Below are positions 57,987-64,000 of a stretch of DNA of 64,000 bases, one piece after another (positions within the stretch are counted from its first letter, which is position 1; every line of letters begins with the position of its first letter). This DNA comes from CALDSL01 sp039810245. GTDB taxonomy: Bacteria > Chloroflexota > Anaerolineae > Anaerolineales > Anaerolineaceae. A model generated the notes under the pieces. The model did not search any database and was not told the DNA's origin. It saw only the letters and a list, made by a program, of their open reading frames with translations. The translations under genes and the position numbers were made by a program. The DNA is taken from positions 10,137-74,136 of the forward strand of contig JBDHWQ010000020.1 of assembly GCA_039810245.1 (NCBI GenBank), read 5' to 3'.

Positions 57987-58363
57987 CGCGCGGCCCCCTG
58001 TTCCGCCGCCGGGGCAAACAGCCCGGCCAGCACGTCTTCATTTTCCAAAATGGCCGCGGCGGCGGCGCGCACGTCGGTGCCGTTCTTCTGCGCCAGGCGC
58101 AGCAGCACATGGCCGGCGCCCTTGCCCAGCAGCCCGGCGCGGTGGATGCGCTCCACCACGCCATGCGAGCTGATGCTGTCGATGCCCATGCGCAGCAGCA
58201 CCGAGCGCTCGATGGACGGCGAAGTGTGCGTGCGCGCCAGGTCAATAATCGGCTCCACCACCTGGTCGCACAGCGCCCAGAAGCGCGCCTTCAATTCTTC
58301 ATCGCTCAATTTTTGCAATTGCGCCCGGCGCTGTTCAAAGCGGGCGATGCGGTCGTCATTCAT
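57983..58363 (-). CDS. oraS: D-ornithine 4,5-aminomutase, small (S) subunit
   Basis: The 126-residue protein is the small subunit of ornithine aminomutase. The helical start DDRIARFEQRRAQLQKLSDE and the motif RSVLLRMGIDSISSHGVVE (residues 53-71) followed by GLLGKGAGHVLLRLA match OraS. It stabilises and completes the E subunit, whose gene overlaps by four bases (ATGA). The last 20 residues are Ala- and Glu-rich. The ortB gene ends nine bases before this start. Confidence 0.93.
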   Translation of the reverse strand: MNDDRIARFEQRRAQLQKLSDEELKARFWALCDQVVEPIIDLARTHTSPSIERSVLLRMGIDSISSHGVVERIHRAGLLGKGAGHVLLRLAQKNGTDVRAAAAAILENEDVLAGLFAPAAEQGAAR

Positions 58364-58372
58364 ATTTCAACC

Positions 58373-59785
58373 TCACTTTTCCATTACCAATGCGTTTTTC
58401 ACCCAGGCCGCGTCTTTCTTGACGTCCGCGCCCAGGAAGGCGTAATCCTCTTCGCTCCACTGTTCCACCGGCAAGGCTTTGGCCGCGTTGCGCAGGTAGC
58501 TCAGGCGCAGGCGGTCCATGTCCTGCACCGCGCCCCACACCTGCTCCAGCCGTTCGGGGATGACGATGCGCTGCCCGGGCACGTTCTCGCGCGGGTCTCC
58601 GCGGCGCACTTCGATGCCGTTCTCACGCGCGAAGGAAAGCTGCGCGTTCTGGTGCTTGCCCGCGCCGGTGTACTCCGTCTCCTGCACCACGATCACCTGG
58701 TCGCGGTCCATCTGGCGCGCCAGGGTGACGGCGGCGGTCAGGCTGGTGTTGCCGGCCGGTCCGCGTTCCATGCCTTCCAGCCGCGCCAGCAGCTCGGTGA
58801 CGTAAAACACCTCGCCCTGGGTCACGAGCTGGTACTCGTCCATGTAGCGCAGCGAGCGCGCCGCGTTGCGCGGCACGTCCACCCGGTCGGGCCAGGTGGC
58901 GAAAGGCACGCCAAACCCGGTGTGCCCGGTGGTGAACGACTTGCGGTTAAAGTCGCGGTCCGAGGCCATGTGCAGCCCGTGCAGGTCTACCGAGCAGGCT
59001 ACGATGCGTGTGGCGGTGCAGCCGGCTTCCAGCAGGCCGCGCGCGGTGCCGGTCAGGTTCCCGCCCCCGGCATGGGTGATCACCACCGCGTCGGGGTCTT
59101 TCCCGTAACGCGCGCGCACCTGCTCGGCGATCTCCACACCCAGCGTTTCCACGCCGCGCACCCCGAAGGGGGTGTACAGGCTGGCGTTGAAGAATCCGGT
59201 GTCTTCCAGCGTGCGCAGCAGCACGTAGAACAGCTCCGGGCCCACCGTCAGGCGCAGCACTTCGGCACCGTAGGCTTCGCACACGCGACTCTTCTCCACG
59301 ATCTCGGGCTGGCCCACGCCGCGGCTGTCGTATACTTCCTGCACGATGATGGCTTTCAGCCCGCGCTGCGCGGCCTGCGAGGCCACCGCCGCGCCATAGT
59401 TGCCGCTGGTGGCGGCGATCATGCCTTTGTAGCCCTTGCGAGCGGCCTCAAACGCACTCACCGACGCGCGGCGCGCCTTGAAGCTGCCGGATGCGTTGGC
59501 GGCCTCATCCTTCACCAGGATGGTGGCGCCCTTGCCCGGCCCGGCGATGCGCCGCACCGCCGCGGTGATGTTGCGCAGCTCGAACAGCGGCGTGCTGCCC
59601 ACTTTGGTCTCGCTCTGGATGCGGCGGATGTCGTCCAGGCTGTAGCCGGTCTCGCGCATCATGCGCTCGTAGTCAAAGGCCACCGGGCTGGCGATGAAAT
59701 CCTCATAATCCATGCCCATCGAGGCCTTCATGATCTCGTTTTTGCGGCCCATCACCGCGGCGTAAGACGTGTCGCGCGCGGTCAT
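58373..59785 (-). CDS. ortB: 2-amino-4-oxopentanoate thiolase, PLP-binding subunit
   Basis: The 470-residue protein has the fold-type-II PLP architecture shared with threonine synthase; the Schiff-base lysine is Lys103 in EAANASGSFKARRAS, and the phosphate loop is VITHAGGGNLTGTARG. With OrtA it cleaves 2-amino-4-oxopentanoate with CoA to alanine and acetyl-CoA, the last step of the pathway. The gene overlaps ortA by four bases and is followed by oraS, the order known from clostridia. The threonine-synthase-like fold alone would be ambiguous; the context makes OrtB very likely. Confidence 0.94.
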   Translation of the reverse strand: MTARDTSYAAVMGRKNEIMKASMGMDYEDFIASPVAFDYERMMRETGYSLDDIRRIQSETKVGSTPLFELRNITAAVRRIAGPGKGATILVKDEAANASGSFKARRASVSAFEAARKGYKGMIAATSGNYGAAVASQAAQRGLKAIIVQEVYDSRGVGQPEIVEKSRVCEAYGAEVLRLTVGPELFYVLLRTLEDTGFFNASLYTPFGVRGVETLGVEIAEQVRARYGKDPDAVVITHAGGGNLTGTARGLLEAGCTATRIVACSVDLHGLHMASDRDFNRKSFTTGHTGFGVPFATWPDRVDVPRNAARSLRYMDEYQLVTQGEVFYVTELLARLEGMERGPAGNTSLTAAVTLARQMDRDQVIVVQETEYTGAGKHQNAQLSFARENGIEVRRGDPRENVPGQRIVIPERLEQVWGAVQDMDRLRLSYLRNAAKALPVEQWSEEDYAFLGADVKKDAAWVKNALVMEK

Positions 59786-60066
59786 GGCTGGTTCTCCACG
59801 CCGATGGTCAGCAGCTCGGGCACGGTGGCGCCGAAGCTGTGGGTGTAGCTGGGGTTGACGCCGCGCAGCGTGCCCTGCAGCTCGCGCCCGATCAGCGTTT
59901 TGACCGCGGCGCTTTGCCCCAGCGCCGCGGATTCCACCAGGAAGCCCGAGACGCGCATCACATAGGGGGTGCGCTGGGTGTCTTCGGGCAGCGACGGGGC
60001 GCGTTGTTCGGGCGTCAAAATGACCTGTTCAATTTCCACCCAGGTTCCCGCGGGTATAAGTTCCAT
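59782..60066 (-). CDS. ortA: 2-amino-4-oxopentanoate thiolase, small subunit
   Basis: The 94-residue protein (MELIPAGTWVEIEQVILTPE, ending GVENQP) matches OrtA, the small partner of OrtB. It has the conserved TQRTPYVMRVSGFL and TLRGVNPSYTHSFG. ATG 60066 was chosen because GGGAG lies eight bases upstream; the frame otherwise opens with TTG at 60081. The ord gene ends 20 bases before the start, and the stop overlaps ortB. Confidence 0.93.
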   Translation of the reverse strand: MELIPAGTWVEIEQVILTPEQRAPSLPEDTQRTPYVMRVSGFLVESAALGQSAAVKTLIGRELQGTLRGVNPSYTHSFGATVPELLTIGVENQP

Positions 60067-60086
60067 ATGGGCAGCTCCCAATAATG

Positions 60087-61127
60087 TTAAAACCGGCGCT
60101 GGTAGGCGCTTTCGCCCATCAGGGCCGCCGGGGTAGGCAGGTCGATCATGCGCTTGAGGCCGGGGGTAGCGGCGAATACCAGCGGGATCAGGTTGACGGC
60201 AATGCCCATGGTGGCCTTGCCGCCCGCGATCTCGGGCTTGACCGACATGTGCACTTCCGGCTTGCCGTAGATGTGGATGTAATCGCCGGTGTCCTGGTTT
60301 TCGAGCTGCGGGTGGATCTGCTGCGGGTGCACCAGGCGGATCACTTCTTTGTCACCGCGGTAGCCCACGCCAATATGCGAGCAGCCCGCCACCATGCCGG
60401 CTTCCACCACCACGTGCGGAGTCTCGCGGCGCACCGTGCTGATGATCGGCTCGCGCGTCTGCTCGATGCGGTCCACGCCCAGCCCCAGCGCGTCGCTGAT
60501 CATGGTGATCGACTCGGGGAAGCCCACATGCCCCACAATCGAGCCATCCGCCACGCCGGCGCGGAAGGCCTCGGGGGTGGTGCCCACGCCCTGGGTGCGC
60601 ATCACGGTCGGGCCGTAGGGGCTCAGGTCATTGACGCGTGAGGCCTCGATGCGCTCCACCGAATGACAGCCGGCGGTGAGGGTCACCACCAGCAGATCGA
60701 GCACGAAGCCGGGGTTGACGCCCGTGCCGACGATGGTGACGCCGTTCTGCTTCGCCAGCTCGTCAATCTCGCGCGCCAGCTCGGGGTTCTGCGCCTCGGG
60801 CAGGGCCATTTCTTCGGCAATCGAAACGCAGTTGATGCCCGCGCTGAGGATCTTGCGCAGGTCGTCCATCTGGTCTTTGGTCCACGAGGTGGTGGCGATG
60901 ACGACCACATCCACGTTGGCCTTATCCAGCACGCTTTCAGGGCGGTCGGTGACGGTTACGCCCAGGCGCTTGCCCGCGCCAAGCACATCCCCCAGGTCCT
61001 TGCCCACGTAGTCCGGGCGGCCATCCACGGCGGCGACGATCTGCAGGCCGCTCTTTTCCAGCATCAGGCGCGCCATGCCACTGCCCATTGCGCCCAGGCC
61101 CCACTGAAGAATACGAATCGGTTTCAT
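60087..61127 (-). CDS. ord: 2,4-diaminopentanoate dehydrogenase
   Basis: The 346-residue enzyme oxidises and deaminates (2R,4S)-2,4-diaminopentanoate to 2-amino-4-oxopentanoate with NAD(P). It opens with the Rossmann motif ILQWGLGAMGSGMARLML and shows the dihydrodipicolinate-reductase-like pattern VVVIATTSWTKDQMDDLRK, EEMALPE and GTGVNPGFVLDLLVV. It is the first gene of the operon, with AAAGGAG before the ATG. ortA follows after 20 bases. The region upstream (61128-61480) should hold the operon promoter. Confidence 0.95.
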   Translation of the reverse strand: MKPIRILQWGLGAMGSGMARLMLEKSGLQIVAAVDGRPDYVGKDLGDVLGAGKRLGVTVTDRPESVLDKANVDVVVIATTSWTKDQMDDLRKILSAGINCVSIAEEMALPEAQNPELAREIDELAKQNGVTIVGTGVNPGFVLDLLVVTLTAGCHSVERIEASRVNDLSPYGPTVMRTQGVGTTPEAFRAGVADGSIVGHVGFPESITMISDALGLGVDRIEQTREPIISTVRRETPHVVVEAGMVAGCSHIGVGYRGDKEVIRLVHPQQIHPQLENQDTGDYIHIYGKPEVHMSVKPEIAGGKATMGIAVNLIPLVFAATPGLKRMIDLPTPAALMGESAYQRRF

Positions 61128-61480
61128 AAAATATGTCTCCTTTGCGTTAACCCTTCAGACCACCGTGGAAGGCGGGAACCCTGGTTGGTGAAATTAGGAT
61201 GTTAAGCTGCGCCCGCAGGCAGGCGGGCACCAGTACCAGTGTACCCAAAGCGGCGTATTTTCGCCTGTTGCATCTTTCCGCTTTTACGGCGATGAACCTC
61301 ATTGATTTGTTTGATCGGATGAATCAACGCGAGGGGAGCACAAGCGTGCTCCCCTCGCATAAATGTTTGCCCCGCCCCGCGCGTTACGCTGCGCCCACGG
61401 CAGTCACCCTTACCTGCGAGCCGAAACCAGGTTCCAGGACGGGCAGCGCCAGCATCAGCAAGCCACAGGAGGATGCGAAA
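61128..61480 (-). promoter_or_regulatory. Upstream region of the ornithine operon, with terminator 61329-61358
   Basis: GCGAGGGGAGCAC (61329-61341) and its complement (61346-61358) form a 13-base stem that probably ends the transcript of the two-component genes upstream. Between it and ord are about 200 bases with no gene. I looked for a cobalamin riboswitch there, since the pathway uses B12, but saw no convincing B12 box. ACTGGT occurs twice in a row on the minus strand near 61235-61250. The promoter of ord is not clear. Confidence 0.45.
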
Positions 61481-62146
61481 CTATTCCTGTTTCCCCCTGC
61501 CCATCATACCCTGCTGCCAGGCGAACACCGCCGCCTGGGTGCGGTCGGCCAGGTGCAGCTTGCTGAGGATGTTGGAGATGTGCGTCTTGACCGTCTTTTC
61601 GCCGATAAATAACGCCTCGGCGATCTCGCGGTTGTTTTTGCCCGCCGCCACCTGGCGCAGCACGTCCAGCTCGCGTTCGGTCAGCTCCTGGAACGGGTTG
61701 GCCGCCTGCGCCCCGCCGCCCTGGATTTCCTGCACCATGCGCGCCGCCACGCGCGGGTGCAGCGTGGCCTCGCCGCGCCACGCGCGCCGTACCGTGTCGG
61801 CCAGCTCGTCGGGGTCGATGGTCTTGAGCACATAGGACAGCGCCCCGGCGCGGATGGCGGGAAAGATGTGCTCATCCTCGTGGTACGAGGTGAGCACGAT
61901 CACCTGGGTGGCCGGGCTGGCCTTTTTGATGCGCCGCGTGGCTTCCACGCCGTCCATTTCTGGCATCAACAGGTCCATCAGCACCACGTCCGGGGCCAGC
62001 TCGGTCACCATCTGCACCGCCACGGCGCCATTGGCCGCCTCGCCCACCACTTCGATATCCGCCAGGGTGCTGAAGTAGGACTTCAGCCCCATGCGCACCA
62101 TGCTGTGGTCGTCCACTAGCAGCACGCTGATCGTTTCGCTCTGCAT
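61481..62146 (-). CDS. NarL/FixJ-family response regulator
   Basis: The 221-residue protein has a receiver domain with LLVDDHSMVRMGL, phospho-acceptor Asp58 (VVLMDLLMPEMDG) and Lys108 (YVLKTI). A LuxR-type DNA-binding domain occupies residues 153-215 (LTERELDVLRQVAAGKNNRE, then IAEALFIGEKTVKTHISNIL). Its start ATG 62146 shares bases with the kinase stop (TGATG), showing they are partners. It is the last gene before the ornithine operon, separated by a stem, so it may regulate that operon or something else. Confidence 0.93.
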   Translation of the reverse strand: MQSETISVLLVDDHSMVRMGLKSYFSTLADIEVVGEAANGAVAVQMVTELAPDVVLMDLLMPEMDGVEATRRIKKASPATQVIVLTSYHEDEHIFPAIRAGALSYVLKTIDPDELADTVRRAWRGEATLHPRVAARMVQEIQGGGAQAANPFQELTERELDVLRQVAAGKNNREIAEALFIGEKTVKTHISNILSKLHLADRTQAAVFAWQQGMMGRGKQE

Positions 62147-63642
62147 CACGCCCTGCCTTCCTCGGGGATGGGGGCCACGGCGCGCACGCGCGTGCCCTGT
62201 TCCGGCGATGAATCCATTTCCAACGTCCCGCCCAGTTCGGCCAGCCGGCTCTGCATGCTGTCCATGCCAAAACCGCGCCGCGCTTCGCCGGGGGTAAAGC
62301 CCACGCCATTATCGCTGATCTCCATATGGACCGCGAAGGCGTGGTACTCCAGCCGCACCGTCACCGCCGAAGCGCGGCTGTGGCGCGCCACGTTGGATAG
62401 CGCTTCCTGCGCCACGCGGAACAGCGCCTGCTCCACCGCCAGCGGCAGGGCGCGCTCCTGGCTCACCTGCAGGTCGGCGGGGATGCGCGTGTGCTCGCTC
62501 CACGAGGCCAGGAAGTCGCGCACAGCGGCGGCCAACCCGCGGCCTTCCAGCGCCGCCGGGCGCAGCTCATCGATCAGCAGACCCAGCTCCTGCTGCGAGG
62601 TGCGCAGCAAGTCTTCCGCTTCCACCAGGCGCTGCGCCGCGCCGGTTGGGTCGCTCTCCAGTAGATTGCGCGCCGCGCGTACCTGCATCAGCGTGGCAAA
62701 GTTATGCTGCTTCACCGTGTCGTGCAGGTCGCGCGCCAGCCGGCCGCGCTCTTCCAGCGCCGCCAGCTCCTGCTGCGTGTGCAGCAGCGCCTGGACGCGC
62801 TCGGCCATATGGCGCATGCGCACCGCCAGCAGCCCGATCTCATCCCCCGAACGGTCGCTGGGCGCGTGTTGAAAATCGCCCTCGCTCCAGGCATCGGCGG
62901 CGTGCGTGAGTGCATTCAGCCGGCGGGTGAGCCCGCGCGACATAAAGAAACCGAACAGCGCGCCAAAGGGAGCCACCATCATCACCAGCACAATGCCAGT
63001 CACCAGCAGCCAGACCAGGTATACCGGTAGGGTGGCCAGGATCATGGGCGGCGAAGGCTTCACCGTCACCAGCACCACGCCCAGCACCTCCGAGCCGCGG
63101 CTTTCCTGCAGCACGGGCACGGCCATGTGGTAGTTGCCTCCGGCGGTTCGTGTCGAAAGCGCCAGCGCATCCAGGCTGCCTTTCATTGCGCTTTCGATGA
63201 TGCCCTCGACGGCGCTGTCCGCGGAAGTATAGCGCCGCCCCACCAGGCCACTGCCATCTCGCGGCGATTGCGCCAGCACGGTGCGGTCCGGGCCGAGCAC
63301 CAGCAGCGGGTCGCCACTGGCCAGCGCGGCTGCCGGGCTGTCAAACACGCCCAACGGCTGCTGGCTGGCGTAGCCCGATTGCGCCACGCCGTCCAGCCAG
63401 GATTGCAGGCCGGCCAGGTCGCGCGCGTCGGGCTGCAGGTACGCGCTGGCGCGCGGGTACAACGTGTAGGTCACATCGTTCAGGTAACTGCGCTCATCGG
63501 TGCGCATGAGCAGCGAGATCAGCAGCACCAGCGCCAGCACAAGCACTTCCAGCGCCATCAACGCCAGCACGGTCACCAGGGTATAGGTGAGGGTTAGTTT
63601 CCCGCGCAGCCCGTGAAAGAAAGATCGCAGCCAGGCCATCAT
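62146..63642 (-). CDS. Membrane sensor histidine kinase, NarL/DesK type
   Basis: The 498-residue kinase has a membrane helix at about 17-46, an outside sensor domain (50-195) and a second membrane pair at about 200-232. A HAMP-like linker follows, then HisKA_3 with His307 in RLARDLHDTVKQ and an ATPase domain with N box EALSNVARHSRA and G1 ISDNGVGFTPGE. It passes phosphate to the regulator encoded next. GGGAG five bases before ATG 63642 sets the start; the frame extends to 63852 but overlaps the permease gene. The signal is unknown. Confidence 0.92.
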   Translation of the reverse strand: MMAWLRSFFHGLRGKLTLTYTLVTVLALMALEVLVLALVLLISLLMRTDERSYLNDVTYTLYPRASAYLQPDARDLAGLQSWLDGVAQSGYASQQPLGVFDSPAAALASGDPLLVLGPDRTVLAQSPRDGSGLVGRRYTSADSAVEGIIESAMKGSLDALALSTRTAGGNYHMAVPVLQESRGSEVLGVVLVTVKPSPPMILATLPVYLVWLLVTGIVLVMMVAPFGALFGFFMSRGLTRRLNALTHAADAWSEGDFQHAPSDRSGDEIGLLAVRMRHMAERVQALLHTQQELAALEERGRLARDLHDTVKQHNFATLMQVRAARNLLESDPTGAAQRLVEAEDLLRTSQQELGLLIDELRPAALEGRGLAAAVRDFLASWSEHTRIPADLQVSQERALPLAVEQALFRVAQEALSNVARHSRASAVTVRLEYHAFAVHMEISDNGVGFTPGEARRGFGMDSMQSRLAELGGTLEMDSSPEQGTRVRAVAPIPEEGRA

Positions 63643-63644
63643 GT

Positions 63645-64000
63645 TTACTCCCGGTCGTTGAGCACCACCAGCGGCGAAACGCGGGTGGGCTTGCTGGTTG
63701 CCGCCAGCACGGTCAGCAACGTCAGCCCCAGGGTAGCCAGGGTCACCGCCCCGGCCGCCGCGGGGGTCATCCGCAGCAGGTTGGCGGCCAGCGGATTGTT
63801 CATCCCCACCAGCCACAGAAAAGCGCGCACTACGCCCAAACCTGCCGCGCACGCCACAGCGGCGATGATGGCATATTCTACCACCAGGGTAACCAGCACG
63901 TGACCGCGGGTGTAGCCCATCGCCTTGAGCACGCCAATCTCGTAGCGGCGGTCGAGCACCGCCAGGCTGACGGCGTTGGCCATCAGCAGCGCGCCGGCCA
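63645..64000 (-). CDS. FtsX/MacB-type ABC transporter permease, C-terminal part
   Basis: Only the last 118 codons are in the window; the gene continues beyond 64000. The visible region reads AGALLMANAVSLAVLDRRYE, then IGVLKAMGYTRGHVLVTLVV, the conserved FtsX-like domain between the last membrane helices. Three more hydrophobic segments and the end VVLNDRE follow. It is probably part of a lipoprotein- or peptide-export ABC complex. The stop lies two bases before the sensor-kinase start, so the transporter and the two-component system are co-transcribed and may respond to the same stress. Confidence 0.85.
   Translation of the reverse strand, partial: AGALLMANAVSLAVLDRRYEIGVLKAMGYTRGHVLVTLVVEYAIIAAVACAAGLGVVRAFLWLVGMNNPLAANLLRMTPAAAGAVTLATLGLTLLTVLAATSKPTRVSPLVVLNDRE

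Noticed and set aside
61128..61328. Cobalamin riboswitch upstream of ord
   Set aside because: The region has small GC-rich stems but no convincing B12 box or the conserved core order.

Overview
The window is GC-rich, gene-dense bacterial chromosome with 63 protein genes, two of them cut by the window ends. No rRNA, tRNA, CRISPR array, transposase or phage gene was seen. Gene content points to an anaerobic or fermentative member of the Chloroflexota, probably Anaerolineae-like. The clues are a solute-binding lipoprotein with a long Ala/Pro/Thr linker, a ClpC chaperone, many NarL-type kinases, a glycine-rich RRM protein, and a clostridial-type ornithine fermentation operon in a high-GC background. 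This assignment is inference, because no marker gene is present.

Layout. 1-7541: end of a uroporphyrinogen-decarboxylase-like gene, a creatininase-family hydrolase, a stand-alone PTS enzyme I, a polytopic membrane protein, a HAD phosphatase, and a luciferase-like oxidoreductase coupled to an amidohydrolase. 7541-8076: a 41-bp tandem array inside a C-rich hairpin element. 8077-12299: orphan ascorbate-type PTS EIIB and EIIA, then a complete sugar ABC uptake system without its ATPase. 12582-18512: a hybrid HTH/REC regulator, a coiled-coil transglutaminase-like protein, a secreted protein and ClpC. 18867-30202: scattered housekeeping and metabolic genes (M42 peptidase, thioesterase, Rrf2 regulator, degenerate creatininase paralogue, HutI, RRM protein, HD protein, response regulator, YjjX, ferredoxin, MscS).

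30453-35697 is a four-gene signalling operon: two CheB-type methylesterases, CheR-PAS and a PAS histidine kinase, with no receptor nearby. 35756-42682 holds a repeat protein, a LysM protein, a small membrane protein missed by length cut-offs, three sugar/short-chain dehydrogenases, a membrane LuxR regulator and a phosphatase. 42747-51226 is a polyol-type PTS operon: PRD regulator, split mannitol-type EIIC, EIIB and EIIA, an HPr-enzyme I fusion, an unusually long zinc dehydrogenase and a PfkB sugar-phosphate kinase. 51473-52860 is a MoaD-like/BNR-repeat pair.

53014-61127 is a complete oxidative ornithine degradation operon, read leftward in the order ord-ortA-ortB-oraS-oraE-reactivase-orr. Together the products would racemise L-ornithine, move its terminal amino group with a B12/PLP mutase, oxidise the product, and cleave it with CoA to alanine and acetyl-CoA. 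61481-64000 is a NarL-type two-component system following an FtsX-type permease.

Promoters are mostly readable as TATAAT-like -10 boxes. Strong hairpins end most transcription units. A family of C-rich hairpins with 8-base loops recurs in intergenic spaces.
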